Positions 53,901 to 63,009 are shown, counted from the stretch's first letter. The stretch is DNA of 64,000 nucleotides from Nocardia vinacea NBRC 16497 (GCF_000308835.1 NZ_BAGN01000085.1:62001-126000); one strand, 5' to 3'. Made by a program: numbers and translations. The notes: generated by a model from the sequence alone, not told the origin.

Positions 53901-54993
53901 CGGCGCAGTTCGGGTGTGGTCGATGCCGCGGATCGGTTCAGGCGATAACCTGACCCGCGCATACGAACCGATCATCGATGCGAGCGGGACGAGGATGGTG
54001 GTCCGTTCGGGCGACCGCGCGGTCGAGGTGTGGCAGATCAGTGACCCGAACACGCCGCGCCGTCTCGGCAGGCTCGAGCTGCCGCTCTCGGGTGCCACCA
54101 ATATGGCGATGACATCGGACGGCCGCCTGCTGGTGGTCGGTGGTGAGCGGTATCTTGGTGCGCTGATTGATATTGCCGATCCCACCGCCATGCGCGTGCT
54201 CACTGAATTGCCGGCCGAGACAGGGCAACTCAGCGCCGTCAGGTTCAGTCCGGATTCACGGCTGCTCGTGACGGCCGGGCTCACCGGGTCGTCCGGAACA
54301 ACACCCAACGATGTCATTCGAGTCTGGGACGTGTCTGATCCGACACGTCCGAGGGCAGTCGGTGAGCCGATATCCACTGCGCACGACTACCCCTTCGATG
54401 TGCGGTTCAGCCCGGACGGTCGTCTATTGGCAGTGGCGCGCATGCAGGAATCGGTCAGCATGTGGGATATCGCGAACCCGGCCGCCCCGAAGCGGCTCGG
54501 GCACGTCGCGGCCGGTCAGGCCCAGTCGGGGATTACCCTCGCATTCACGCCGGACGGACGCACTCTGGTGACCTCCGGTGATGATCTGCGAATACGCGTC
54601 TGGGACGTCCAGAATCCGAGCGAGCCGGTCGCGATCGACGCTCCACTGATCGGTCACACCGCCTTGATCGGCTCGATGTCCTTCAGCCCCGACGGCCGCC
54701 TGCTGGCATCGGGTGGACTCGATGCGGTTCAACTGTGGGACTTTACGAACCCCCGCAAACCCGAGCCGATCAAGCACCCTGTCACGGCGGCCGCATCGTC
54801 GACCTTCTGGATCGCCGCATTCCACCCCGGCGGTGAGTACCTGGTCGGGGCAGGCTCGGGCGGAATCCGGGTGTGGGATTTGGATCCACAGCACAGCATT
54901 GCGCGCATCTGCGATGCCACGACACCGAGGTTGAGTTCCGAGGTGTGGAAGGACCATCTGCCAGGGCTCCCGTATCGGCCGCCGTGCGAATAG
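50944..54993 (+). CDS. HTH-nSTAND NTPase with transmembrane helix and 14 WD40-like units
   Basis: A 1349-residue protein from ATG 50944, supported by AGGAGG seven nt upstream. Order: an N-terminal helical HTH-like domain (to about 120, with VQRISDWKSGRNVPARFESLLPVL); an nSTAND1-type P-loop NTPase with Walker A GASGAGKSSLLAAG near 166 and Walker B LLIVDQFEELFTL near 273; one membrane helix near 591-613; then WD repeats from about 677 to the end. I count 14 WD-like units, enough for two seven-blade propellers, many with the form [LVF]WD[IV]xDPxxPR. Between the Walker motifs lies an Ala/Ser/Glu-rich insert (about 215-260). Such proteins are thought to be sensors or signal hubs. It sits between the bioB and nad blocks, which are nearly adjacent in mycobacteria. 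Confidence 0.88.
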   Translation: MEPRLRPSPRTVFAQQFAALFAAAGNPTLRRVATAAEARMRAARAPGQQGGASVQRISDWKSGRNVPARFESLLPVLLTLIAEARKSSKPVPPALLDVQEWQRLWAASNAWDPASEATECPYLGLTSYRRADAELFFGRSRPTAELAELVRATVGPEGDGGIVMLVGASGAGKSSLLAAGLLPALADPVDDWAVATMTPGTAPVAALLAAVRVVSECPDASAPTEDAGRPGITPVEAVPVDSRPGSAVSENADSASESVAAALTEWGADRHRLLIVDQFEELFTLCRNENERALFLSTLEHLAIRGEREPTAVVIAVRADFYARCLDVPVLEDALKHRSYLLGPMRLDELAEAITRPAELAGYKLESGLEELVISELCGLGGDRRAYDPGALPLVSHVMAAVWQRRDGTRLTIDGYRAAGGVIGSVAATAEKAWGELTDFQQSIGKQVLLGLVSVGDDSRDTRRKVTRAELIHQTVEAAEAALEVLARTRLITLDAESAYLTHEIVLDAWPRLRTWIDEDRVGYLERQRLQSDASDWATNGRDSALLYRGARLITMQEHAYKGAIGAVAEEFLAASAAARRRTQRRSSARMAALALLGVIALVLAGVAFVQSGTAKTQRDNAIFTAVLAESDRLETTDPSLSAQLVLAADQLRPGDPEVRVRLLNTQNMALASALPGHEGFVHALVVRPDGRFIASGGSDKTIRLWDISDRRHPRGVGRPLTGSTASVYAVAFSPDGSLLASASGDKTVQLWDVRDPAYPTMIGTPLPSGYPNVLVFGADGKTLVTASKDLPIMFWDIGDPTHPTPIGTPIPKLSSDPPTFATIGPDLRTAVTVGLNGETLLWRIPDPHSTAVSVRLTSDALSAASSPESAFTPDAVSAAISPDGAVVAVAGREAIHLWDVRDPVTPRAIGQPLKIGPPSVGTPIAFSPDGRTVVAVSDRGTATAWNIADPDHPATVGGRLAGTKGAVTTICFAPDGQTVVTGGQDGAVRVWSMPRIGSGDNLTRAYEPIIDASGTRMVVRSGDRAVEVWQISDPNTPRRLGRLELPLSGATNMAMTSDGRLLVVGGERYLGALIDIADPTAMRVLTELPAETGQLSAVRFSPDSRLLVTAGLTGSSGTTPNDVIRVWDVSDPTRPRAVGEPISTAHDYPFDVRFSPDGRLLAVARMQESVSMWDIANPAAPKRLGHVAAGQAQSGITLAFTPDGRTLVTSGDDLRIRVWDVQNPSEPVAIDAPLIGHTALIGSMSFSPDGRLLASGGLDAVQLWDFTNPRKPEPIKHPVTAAASSTFWIAAFHPGGEYLVGAGSGGIRVWDLDPQHSIARICDATTPRLSSEVWKDHLPGLPYRPPCE

Positions 54994-55099
54994 TTCAGGC
55001 TTCGGAGGCTTTGTTCTCACCGAAAATCGGTGGCCGCATGTGCGGTCGGGTGGATACCGTTGGCGCGCACGTTGAGCTGCGAATGGGAAGGAGGTGGCG

Positions 55100-55285
55100 A
55101 TGAGCGAGGATATGTTGACCAGGCATGGGCAGGCGGTGCTGGTTCCGGAGGCATCCGGGGAGCGGGCTGATCTGGTGGCATGGCGGCGGCGGAATGCGCT
55201 GCGACGGTCCAGTGCCGCGCAGCCGATTCCCAGTGGGCGGCGGTATCGGCGGAAGGTGAAACATAAGGGGCGGGAGCGGGATTGA
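55100..55285 (+). CDS. Small basic protein
   Basis: A 61-residue frame from ATG 55100 behind a very good RBS (GGAAGGAGGT). Sequence MSEDMLTRHGQAVLVPEASG at the start, then arginine- and lysine-rich, ending RYRRKVKHKGRERD. There is no hydrophobic segment. I do not recognise it. It follows the WD40 gene by 106 nt on the same strand and a terminator follows it. The strong RBS makes expression likely, but its function is unknown. Confidence 0.6.
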   Translation: MSEDMLTRHGQAVLVPEASGERADLVAWRRRNALRRSSAAQPIPSGRRYRRKVKHKGRERD

Positions 55286-55309
55286 GGTTGCTTCCCGCAG
55301 TTCGTGGTC

Positions 55310-55357
55310 GACCCCGTTTTCACGTGCTAAGGCATGTGAAGGCGGGGTCTTTGTTGT
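55310..55357 (+). terminator. Terminator after the small basic protein gene
   Basis: An imperfect hairpin pairs GACCCCG at 55310 with CGGGGTC ending at 55349, with an inner stem around TTCACGTGC and GCATGTGAA. TTTGTTGTT follows. This is the clearest stem plus T-rich tract in the window. Confidence 0.85.
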
Positions 55358-55734
55358 TGGGGGACGAGTTGTTCTCGGCTCCAGTTCCGACGGTGTGCTC
55401 AGCATGGTCGCATCCGGTGAGCAACCGGTCGCGATGGACTCTTCGGCGTAGTCGAGAAGTGTTCTGACACAGGGCTTTCACCGACTCGCAGCACCATCTA
55501 TACGTCCGATCCGGACAGCCGACCGGCCTGCCTGACGCCGACCGCTTCCGGACCGGATAACTCGTATCCGACTGTGACCAGCCATATTCGGCGTCTCCGC
55601 GCATCGCTGAGTATCGCCCGGTGCGATCGCTCTCTACCGTCTGAGTTGTTCGATTCGTTCGAACCGCGGAGCCGTACTTCGGTCTCGACTCCGCGAATCA
55701 CCGGGAGGATTCAGCGATTCGGAGGGGGAGAGCA
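55358..55734. other. Intergenic stretch without a recognised gene
   Basis: Between the terminator and the secreted-peptide gene there are 377 nt. They show short unsupported frames only. A GGATTCAGCGATTCGG segment leads into the GGAGGGGGAGAGC RBS of the next gene. No RNA, repeat or operator is evident to me. Confidence 0.5.
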
Positions 55735-55938
55735 ATGTCCTGGAAATCGGTGTATGGGAAATCAGCGGTGGCGGGAGCCCTGCTGGCGACCGGAGTGTTT
55801 TCCGGCGGCGCGCAGGCAGCTGCCGAACAGCCGGGTGAGGTGACAGCGACACCGGCCGAGTCCGCGTTCCCGTGCCTCTGGCCGGTGTGCGTTTTGAGCT
55901 CCGGGCACCCAGGTGTGCCCGGCGGGCTGTCCGAGTAG
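55735..55938 (+). CDS. Small secreted peptide precursor
   Basis: A 67-residue protein from ATG 55735 with RBS GGAGGGGGAG. The N-terminus MSWKSVYGKSAVAGALLATGVFSGGAQA is a plausible Sec signal peptide with an AQA-like cleavage site near 28. The predicted mature part is about 39 residues (AAEQPGEVTATPAESAFPCL and on) with two cysteines in FPCLWPVCVLSSGHPG, which could form one disulfide. It has no recognised family. It could be an exported small signalling or cell-envelope peptide. Confidence 0.6.
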   Translation: MSWKSVYGKSAVAGALLATGVFSGGAQAAAEQPGEVTATPAESAFPCLWPVCVLSSGHPGVPGGLSE

Positions 55939-56094
55939 AAGGGGAGTGCCCTGGTCGATGCTGACGAGGGCACGCTCGGATGCCGTGGCCCCTACGGCAG
56001 TGGCCACGGCACAGTCCATTTCGAGCTCGGCGACCGCTTCGGGGAGCGGTCGCCGAACTGAGGGGCGATCGTGGGGCAGGCGATCGTGGGGAGG

Positions 56095-56853
56095 TCAGGT
56101 GGGTGGGCGCAGCGCGGCGAATTCGTCGGTGACTCGGATTTCGGAGTCGGTGAACCGATAGACCGCCGCGGGGCGTCCACCCGCCCGGCCGGGGGATGCG
56201 GTCGCGCCGGTCGGCGTGATCACCTTGCGGCGGGTGAGAACTCGCTGCAGATTCGTCGTGTCGACCTCGTAACCCAGCGCGGCGCAGTAAATTTCGCGCA
56301 GCGTGGACATGGTGAACCGCTCCGGTGCCAGCGCGAAGGCGATATTGGTGTAGGAGAGCTTCGCGGCGAGCCGGGTGCGCGCGTGTTCGACGACCGTGCC
56401 GTGATCGAACGACATGCGCGGCAGCTGGGAAACCGGATGCCACGTGGTGTCCGAGGGTAGTTGCGGGTCCGCGGTCAGCGGCACCAGCCCCAGATAGGCC
56501 GAGGCGATCCGCCGTGGTGCGGGGACTCGGTCGGGATTGCTGAATACCGACAGCTGTTCCAGATGCGTCAGCTCGCGCACATCGACCTTCTCCGCGAGCT
56601 GGCGACGGGCCGAGACGTTGAGGTCTTCGTCGTCGCGCAGCCGTCCGCCGGGTAGCGACCAGGTGCCCTTCTGTGGGTCGAGGGCGCGCTCCCACAGCAG
56701 CACCGCGAGTTCGGTCCGCTGACCGGGCGGACAAGGCCGAATCAACTCATCTGTTATACGCGCAGGGCTGCTACCTGCGGTGATGTCGTCGGAGAAGCGC
56801 CGAACCTGGAACACCGCGGTGAGCGTTTCGTGGATGGTGCTACTATGGGCCAC
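56095..56853 (-). CDS. nrtR: NrtR: Nudix-like transcriptional regulator of NAD synthesis
   Basis: A 252-residue protein from GTG 56853 ([20 protein letters not shown]). The open frame upstream is antisense to the nad genes. Residues 1-150 have the Nudix fold, but the Nudix box reads [22 protein letters not shown], where the catalytic RE-x2-EE is lost (RQLAEK). Hydrolysis is therefore unlikely and ligand sensing is expected, as in NrtR. Residues 165-252 form the winged helix ([30 protein letters not shown]). The operator lies at its own start and before nadA, so it should repress both. It resembles Rv1593c. Confidence 0.93.
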   Translation of the reverse strand: MAHSSTIHETLTAVFQVRRFSDDITAGSSPARITDELIRPCPPGQRTELAVLLWERALDPQKGTWSLPGGRLRDDEDLNVSARRQLAEKVDVRELTHLEQLSVFSNPDRVPAPRRIASAYLGLVPLTADPQLPSDTTWHPVSQLPRMSFDHGTVVEHARTRLAAKLSYTNIAFALAPERFTMSTLREIYCAALGYEVDTTNLQRVLTRRKVITPTGATASPGRAGGRPAAVYRFTDSEIRVTDEFAALRPPT

Positions 56854-56876
56854 GTTTTCGATTGTAAGTCGAAAAC
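56854..56876. promoter_or_regulatory. NrtR operator between nrtR and nadA
   Basis: Arms GTTTTCGA (56854-56861) and TCGAAAAC (56869-56876) form a perfect inverted repeat around 7 nt. It abuts the nrtR GTG, so the nrtR transcript is probably leaderless, and lies 70 nt before the nadA start. It is the expected divergent NrtR binding site. Confidence 0.88.
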
Positions 56877-56946
56877 CTGGTTTGGTGCGAATCGGCTGCC
56901 ATGTGAAAAGGCACAAGGGCCGAGCGCACGAGGAGAGGAGCCATCC

Positions 56947-57986
<1,040 letters not shown>

Positions 57987-57990
<4 letters not shown>

Positions 57991-58046
57991 ACGGCTGCGA
58001 GCAGAGCGCGACATGTGCGCTCGTCCGGAGTGGCGGTGCGGAATGA
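57987..58046 (+). other. Tiny ORF 1 in the nadA-nadB gap
   Basis: A 19-codon frame ([19 protein letters not shown]) whose ATG overlaps the nadA stop in ATGA at 57987-57990. Its stop overlaps the next tiny ORF in the same way. It has no RBS of its own. It may be a translation-coupling leader rather than a protein gene, or chance. Confidence 0.3.
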
Positions 58047-58108
58047 TCGCCGGGGTGGCCGGTAGCGATACCGCTGCCGACCAGGTCGAGAAGGGCAGGG
58101 GCGCATGA
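58043..58108 (+). other. Tiny ORF 2 in the nadA-nadB gap
   Basis: A 21-codon frame (MIAGVAGSDTAADQVEKGRG and one more residue) starting in ATGA at 58043-58046 and ending in ATGA at 58105-58108, where nadB starts. With tiny ORF 1 it links nadA to nadB by three successive 4-nt overlaps. Confidence 0.3.
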
Positions 58109-59859
58109 GTACCGCGCCGCGGATCGACTGGGAAGCCGCCGCCGATCTGGTCGTGATCGGCGGAGGCGTCGCCGGGTTGACCGCGGCACGAACGGCATCG
58201 CTGCGCGGGCTGCGGGTGCTCATCCTCAGCAAGGGCGGCCCGACGGATACCGCAACCCAGTACGCCCAAGGCGGTATCGCCGTCGTTGCGCCGCATGAGG
58301 ATTCGGTGGAATCGCATATGCGCGACACGGTCGAGGCCGGTGCCGGACTGTGTGACGAGGCGTCGGTGCGGTCGATCGTCGAAGGTGGCCAGGCCGCCGT
58401 CGCCGCACTGACCGATCTGGGTGCGGTCTTCGATCTCGCTCGGGACGGCCAGATCTCGCGCACCCGCGAGGGCGGTCACAGCACGCGGCGGATCATCCAT
58501 GCCGGAGGTGACGCCACCGGCGCGGAGGTGCAGCGCGCACTGAACGCGGCCGGGTTGCCGGTCCTGTTCGGCGCCGCGGCACTGGAGGTTGTCACCGGGC
58601 GGGCCGGTGTGCAGGGTGTGATCGCGGTGTCGGAGAACGGATTCGGGGTCGTGCACGCACCGGCGGTGCTGCTGGCCACGGGCGGGCTCGGTCAGCTGTA
58701 CGCGCTGAGCACGAATCCGCCGGGTGCGACCGCCGACGGCATCGCGCTGGCGCTCTGGGCCGGTGCCACGGTGGCCGATCTCGAATTCGTGCAGTTCCAT
58801 CCGACGGTGCTCTATACCCCCGGTGGACTCGGCAGACGCCCGTTGATCAGCGAGGCGGTCCGCGGCGAAGGCGCGATACTGGTCGATTCCGAAGGGAATT
58901 CGGTGACCGCGGGGGTGCACCCGCGTGGTGATCTGGCACCGCGCGATGTGGTGTCGCGTGCGATCGCCGCACGGATGCGTGCCCTCGGCACCGATCACGT
59001 CTACCTCGACGCCCGAGCGATCGACAGCTTCCCACAACGTTTCCCGACGATCACCGCATCCTGCCTGGCCGCCGGGATCGACCCGCATACCGATCTCATT
59101 CCGGTCGCACCCGCCGCGCACTATCAATGCGGCGGGGTCGTGACCGACACGCACGGCCGGACCGCCGTTCCCGGTCTGTATGCCGCGGGTGAGGTGGCGC
59201 GTACCGGGCTGCACGGCGCCAACCGGCTCGCCTCGAACAGTCTGCTCGAGGGGTTGGTGGTCGGTGAGCGGGCCGGGGTTGCCGCTGCCGAACGCCTCGG
59301 TGAGGAAGCACATGTGACGGACGTGTCCTTCCACACCATTCCGCGCGCCGCCCGAGCCTTGGTGCAGCAGTCGATGACGTTGCATGCCTCCGTGGTTCGC
59401 GATGCCGCCGGACTGGCGGAGGCGGCCGTGCGGTTGCGAGATGCGGTGTCGCACAGCGCGGCAAGTCGCTTGCGTGCCGAGTTGACCACTGCCAAACAGC
59501 GATTGACGGGTGCGCCGATCGAGCTCTCGGCGCTCGACGGCGCACCGAACAGCAGCGCGGCGGTGCATACCGGTGCGGCGTCGCACGACACCGAAGACCT
59601 CAACGTTGCGGCTGCGGCACAACGCATCACCGCGTTCGAGGACGCGGCCCTCACCCTCACGGCACAGGTGCTCCTGCTGTCTGCGGCAGCCCGCACCGAA
59701 AGTCGCGGCTCGCACACCCGCTCCGACCACCCGACCCCCGACGACAACCAACGCCGCAGTCGCGCAGTACGTCTGGGCCCAGAAGGTCACCCCGTCCCCG
59801 CCCCCGACGGCCTCGACCTCACCACCTGGACCCAGGACGCCATCCCCAGCGCCTCATGA
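58105..59859 (+). CDS. nadB: L-aspartate oxidase
   Basis: A 584-residue FAD enzyme that makes iminoaspartate for NadA. The dinucleotide-binding motif is DLVVIGGGVAGLTAARTAS at the N-terminus. Later motifs are TQYAQGGIAVV, GGHSTRRIIHAGGDATGAEV, EFVQFHPTVLY and the FAD loop PGLYAAGEVARTGLHGANRLASNSLLEGLV. The C-terminal tail after about residue 520 is Ser/Arg-rich and longer than usual. It ends in an ATGA shared with an upstream candidate start for nadC. Confidence 0.95.
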   Translation: MSTAPRIDWEAAADLVVIGGGVAGLTAARTASLRGLRVLILSKGGPTDTATQYAQGGIAVVAPHEDSVESHMRDTVEAGAGLCDEASVRSIVEGGQAAVAALTDLGAVFDLARDGQISRTREGGHSTRRIIHAGGDATGAEVQRALNAAGLPVLFGAAALEVVTGRAGVQGVIAVSENGFGVVHAPAVLLATGGLGQLYALSTNPPGATADGIALALWAGATVADLEFVQFHPTVLYTPGGLGRRPLISEAVRGEGAILVDSEGNSVTAGVHPRGDLAPRDVVSRAIAARMRALGTDHVYLDARAIDSFPQRFPTITASCLAAGIDPHTDLIPVAPAAHYQCGGVVTDTHGRTAVPGLYAAGEVARTGLHGANRLASNSLLEGLVVGERAGVAAAERLGEEAHVTDVSFHTIPRAARALVQQSMTLHASVVRDAAGLAEAAVRLRDAVSHSAASRLRAELTTAKQRLTGAPIELSALDGAPNSSAAVHTGAASHDTEDLNVAAAAQRITAFEDAALTLTAQVLLLSAAARTESRGSHTRSDHPTPDDNQRRSRAVRLGPEGHPVPAPDGLDLTTWTQDAIPSAS

Positions 59860-59900
59860 CCGCGGCAATGCACGAGAACAGTAGGACGAGGAGTGCACTG

Positions 59901-60761
59901 ATGGGACTGGATACCGGCCTGGATCGTGACGAGGTGCTGGCCCTGATTCGCACCGCACTGCACGAGGATCTGCGCTACGGCCCCGATATCACCACGGCGG
60001 CAACGGTTCCCGCCGATGCGGCCGTGAAGGCATCGGTGGTTTCGCGTCAGCCGGGCACGGTGGCCGGGCTCGACATCGGTCTGCTCGTGCTCGACGAGGT
60101 AATCGGTGCGGGCAATTACGAAATCACCGATCGCGTCGCCGATGGCACCCGGGTCGAGCCGGGCCACTCCGTGCTCGGGCTGGTCGCGCCGACCCGCGGT
60201 CTGCTCACCGCCGAACGCACCATGCTCAACCTGGTCTGTCACCTGTCCGGCATCGCGACCGCGACCGCCGCCTGGGTCGACGAGGTCGCGGGCACCGATT
60301 GCCGCATCCGCGACAGCCGCAAAACCCTGCCCGGCCTGCGTGCCCTGCAGAAATACGCGGTCCGCGTCGGCGGTGGCGTCAACCACCGCATGGGCCTCGG
60401 CGATGCCGCTCTGATCAAGGACAATCACGTGGTAGCCGCCGGTTCGGTGGTCGCCGCCCTCCGTGCGGTGCGCGAGCTGGCCCCCGATATCGCCTGCGAG
60501 GTCGAAGTGGACAGCCTCGAACAACTCGATGCCGTCCTGGCCGAACACGTCGAACTGGTCCTGCTCGACAACTTCCCCCTCTGGCAAACCCAAGCCGCCG
60601 TCCAACGCCGCAACGCCCAGGCCCCCACCACCAAACTCGAATCCTCCGGCGGCCTGACCCTCGCCGACGCCGCCGACTACGCCCGCACCGGCGTCGACTA
60701 CCTGGCCGTCGGCGCCCTGACCCACTCGGTGCGCGTCCTCGACCTCGGCCTGGACATGTAA
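59901..60761 (+). CDS. nadC: Nicotinate-nucleotide pyrophosphorylase (carboxylating)
   Basis: About 286 residues from ATG 59901, preferred because GACGAGGAG lies 7 nt upstream and the resulting length matches M. tuberculosis NadC; a start at ATG 59856 inside the nadB stop is the alternative. It converts quinolinate and PRPP to NaMN. The sequence has LHEDLRYGPDITT, the PRPP and quinolinate-binding RDSRKTLPGLRALQKYAVRVGGGVNHR, LIKDNHV, and the C-terminal GVDYLAVGALTHSV. It ends 3 nt before the convergent HTH_42 gene stop. Confidence 0.95.
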   Translation: MGLDTGLDRDEVLALIRTALHEDLRYGPDITTAATVPADAAVKASVVSRQPGTVAGLDIGLLVLDEVIGAGNYEITDRVADGTRVEPGHSVLGLVAPTRGLLTAERTMLNLVCHLSGIATATAAWVDEVAGTDCRIRDSRKTLPGLRALQKYAVRVGGGVNHRMGLGDAALIKDNHVVAAGSVVAALRAVRELAPDIACEVEVDSLEQLDAVLAEHVELVLLDNFPLWQTQAAVQRRNAQAPTTKLESSGGLTLADAADYARTGVDYLAVGALTHSVRVLDLGLDM

Positions 60762-60764
60762 CCG

Positions 60765-61943
60765 TCAGGCGGTGAGTTCACGCTCCAACGGCGTGCGGAA
60801 TCGGGGGATGGCGCGAACTTCGCCGTACCAGGTGGCGATGCGGGCGGCTTCGGCTTCGACGAGAGATTCGGCTTCGGAGCCGATGTCTTCCAGTAGGCGG
60901 TAGACGATTTCGCCGTCTTTGCGCTGGGCCCAGCCGCCGACTATGCGCCCGTTCCACCAGATGGTGGGACCGACGTTTCCGTTGCGGTCGAAGAGGGTTG
61001 AAGCGTGGGGGCCGAGGTACCAGTCGCGGGACTGCCAGCCCATGGGAGTGGGGTCGAGGGCCGGGAGTAGGGCGGCCCAGGGCTCGGACTCGGGGGTCGG
61101 GTCCTGGTCGTCGGCGAGTAGCAGACCGGTGGTGCCGTCGAGATCGACCTCCACCACATCGAGTTGGGCGAGGGCCTTGCGAACCTCGGTCAGGGTCCAG
61201 CCGGTCCACCACTTGATATCGGTGACGGGTGCGGGGCCGAAGGCGTAGAGCCACTGCCGGACGAGTTCGGCGCGTGCCGCATCGGCGGGCATGGTCGGAA
61301 CGCCTTGCGGCAGCCAGGCTTCTATCGGCGCCCAGGTGTATTGGCTGCTCGTCCAACTGCCGTTCGGCCGGCCGCGCACGATGCGCCCCTCCACCCCGAG
61401 GATCACGAGCACCCAGGTGGTGATGCTGTTGGGACGCGAATATGCCTTGTCTGGAGCGGGATCGACCTGCGTGCGCAGCCGAGGTACGTCCTTGCTCAAC
61501 TGTGCGCCGGTCGCCGCCCCGCGCGCCAATAGCGCCTTGTGTGTTTCGTCTTCGACATCGGCCAGCCACGCGCGCACATCCCCGTCGACCACACCGGCCT
61601 GCTCGATGAATCTGCCGTAGGTGCGACGTTGCTTCTCCGCCAACGCATCCGCGCACGACGCCTGCAATACCGGCAGCAGTTCGACCGGCGCGATGAACAT
61701 CGTGCGCCGCATGGCCAGCAGGCGCAGCAGTGTCCGATCGTCGTACAGCGCTTTTTCGACATGTGCGGGCTCAGCGGTGAGACTGCGTGCGCCAACCGAC
61801 AGGTATACCGTCGCCGGATCGGTCGCATGCAGGACGACGAGGGATCGGACGATATCGGCAACGTCATCGGTGCGACATGCCTGTGTCAGCCGATGCCGCC
61901 GCGCCAGCCGGGCCCGCCGCTCCGCTACATCAATCGAACGCAT
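60765..61943 (-). CDS. Winged-helix DNA-binding (HTH_42 / YcaQ-like) protein
   Basis: A 392-residue protein of the PF06224 family, which includes AlkX/AlkZ/YcaQ DNA glycosylases acting on interstrand crosslinks or alkylated bases. The sequence has the TYLSVGAR-like block TVYLSVGARSLTAE, then LLRLLAMRRTMFI, WTAPIEAW-like WAPIEAWLP, TDIKWWTGWTLTEVRKAL, and GRIVGGWAQRKDGEIVYRLLEDIG. The characteristic glycosylase Q-x-Q or Q-x-D site is not clear to me here, so activity is uncertain. Confidence 0.8.
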   Translation of the reverse strand: MRSIDVAERRARLARRHRLTQACRTDDVADIVRSLVVLHATDPATVYLSVGARSLTAEPAHVEKALYDDRTLLRLLAMRRTMFIAPVELLPVLQASCADALAEKQRRTYGRFIEQAGVVDGDVRAWLADVEDETHKALLARGAATGAQLSKDVPRLRTQVDPAPDKAYSRPNSITTWVLVILGVEGRIVRGRPNGSWTSSQYTWAPIEAWLPQGVPTMPADAARAELVRQWLYAFGPAPVTDIKWWTGWTLTEVRKALAQLDVVEVDLDGTTGLLLADDQDPTPESEPWAALLPALDPTPMGWQSRDWYLGPHASTLFDRNGNVGPTIWWNGRIVGGWAQRKDGEIVYRLLEDIGSEAESLVEAEAARIATWYGEVRAIPRFRTPLERELTA

Positions 61944-61959
61944 ATGCGAATATTAGCGG

Positions 61960-62454
61960 TCAGATCCCGAACTGCTGCGGATCCACCCCCAGCGCCTGGC
62001 ATGCTTCCCGTATCGCCGCGATCTCGTTCTGATCGAAATTCCCGTCCGCATTGCCGATCATGATGCCGATCTGGACGACCGCATGCGCCTCGGTCGGCTT
62101 ACCCGCCGCCTTGCCGATCTGCTGCAGCACATGTGCCCGCCCGAATGCCGGATCGGCGACCAGCCGGTTGCAGTTGTCCTCGAACAGGTCGCGCAATTCA
62201 TCGGTCGGGAAGTTCTGCAGCACCGGATCGGAGCCGATGAGTCCGGCCACCCGCATGCGCTCGGCCGGATCGATGGTGCCGTCGGCCGCCGCGACGAGTG
62301 CGCACATGCCCATGCTCGCATCCCGGAACGTGCCGCCGCGCAGCTCGTTCTTCTTGGCCAGCAACTGCGCTCGCCACTGCGGGGCCTTATCCATCAGATC
62401 CATCAGGCGACTGATATTGGTCGCATTGCTGATGAGACGGTTCAAGAAGGCCAT
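61960..62454 (-). CDS. TerB-family protein
   Basis: About 164 residues from ATG 62454 with GGGAG upstream (MAFLNRLISNATNISRLMDL). It is all-helical, with two acidic TerB metal-site motifs, ALVAAADGTIDPAERMRVA and IMIGNADGNFDQNEIAAI. TerB is linked to tellurite resistance and stress or calcium-related signalling complexes. No other ter genes are nearby, so a specific role cannot be given. Confidence 0.9.
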   Translation of the reverse strand: MAFLNRLISNATNISRLMDLMDKAPQWRAQLLAKKNELRGGTFRDASMGMCALVAAADGTIDPAERMRVAGLIGSDPVLQNFPTDELRDLFEDNCNRLVADPAFGRAHVLQQIGKAAGKPTEAHAVVQIGIMIGNADGNFDQNEIAAIREACQALGVDPQQFGI

Positions 62455-62567
62455 GGAAACTCCCCGGAACGAGGTTCGGACGGCAGACGGGCCCCGAACT
62501 CTGGATCGACTATCGCGCACCGTAGCAGAACCCATCGGGACACGCGTGCCCCCGAAACACCGCCGAA

Positions 62568-62903
62568 TTACACCGGCTGCCAGGCACGAACCAGATCGAG
62601 CAGTCCGGGAAAGCGGGCGTCGAGGTCCTCGATCCGCACCCGGCTGCGCCGCTCCAACCCGTACTGCCGCTGACGGGTGACACCGGCCTCGCGCAACACT
62701 CGGAAGTGGTGCGTCAGTGTCGATTTCGGCCGATCGATCTCGAACCAGCCGCAGGAGCGATCGGTGTCGGGGGATTCGAGCAGCAGTTTCCGCACCATAC
62801 CCAGCCGCAGCGGATCGCTGAGCACGCCGAGCACATCTTCGAGCCGCAGCTCGGCGCGCGTCGGCTCGGGCAGCGTGGTCGCGACGGTCTCGGTCGATGA
62901 CAT
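62568..62903 (-). CDS. ArsR-family transcriptional regulator
   Basis: A 111-residue winged helix: LRLEDVLGVLSDPLRLGMVRKLL and FEIDRPKSTLTHHFRVLREAGVTRQRQYGLERRSRVR. There is no metal-binding ELCVCDL motif, so it is likely a non-metal ArsR. It has one cysteine, in DRSCGWF. RBS is AGGAG. It is divergent from an MFS transporter with three TAGTTCGA-like sites between, so it probably represses both. Confidence 0.9.
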   Translation of the reverse strand: MSSTETVATTLPEPTRAELRLEDVLGVLSDPLRLGMVRKLLLESPDTDRSCGWFEIDRPKSTLTHHFRVLREAGVTRQRQYGLERRSRVRIEDLDARFPGLLDLVRAWQPV

Positions 62904-62928
62904 CGGTTCTCCTGCGGATCGTGATTTC

Positions 62929-63000
62929 TTAGTTCGACTTGAATCGTACTAGGTGCTAAGTTCGATCTCCGTCGTACCAGTACGAGAAATTTCGAACTAG
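62929..63000. promoter_or_regulatory. Repeated ArsR-type operator elements
   Basis: TTAGTTCGA (62929-62937), TAAGTTCGA (62957-62965) and, inverted, TTCGAACTAG (62991-63000) lie between the divergent ArsR and MFS genes, which begin at 62903 and 63010. The third copy touches the MFS RBS. They are probable ArsR binding sites. Confidence 0.65.
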
Positions 63001-63009
63001 GAGGCCGGG

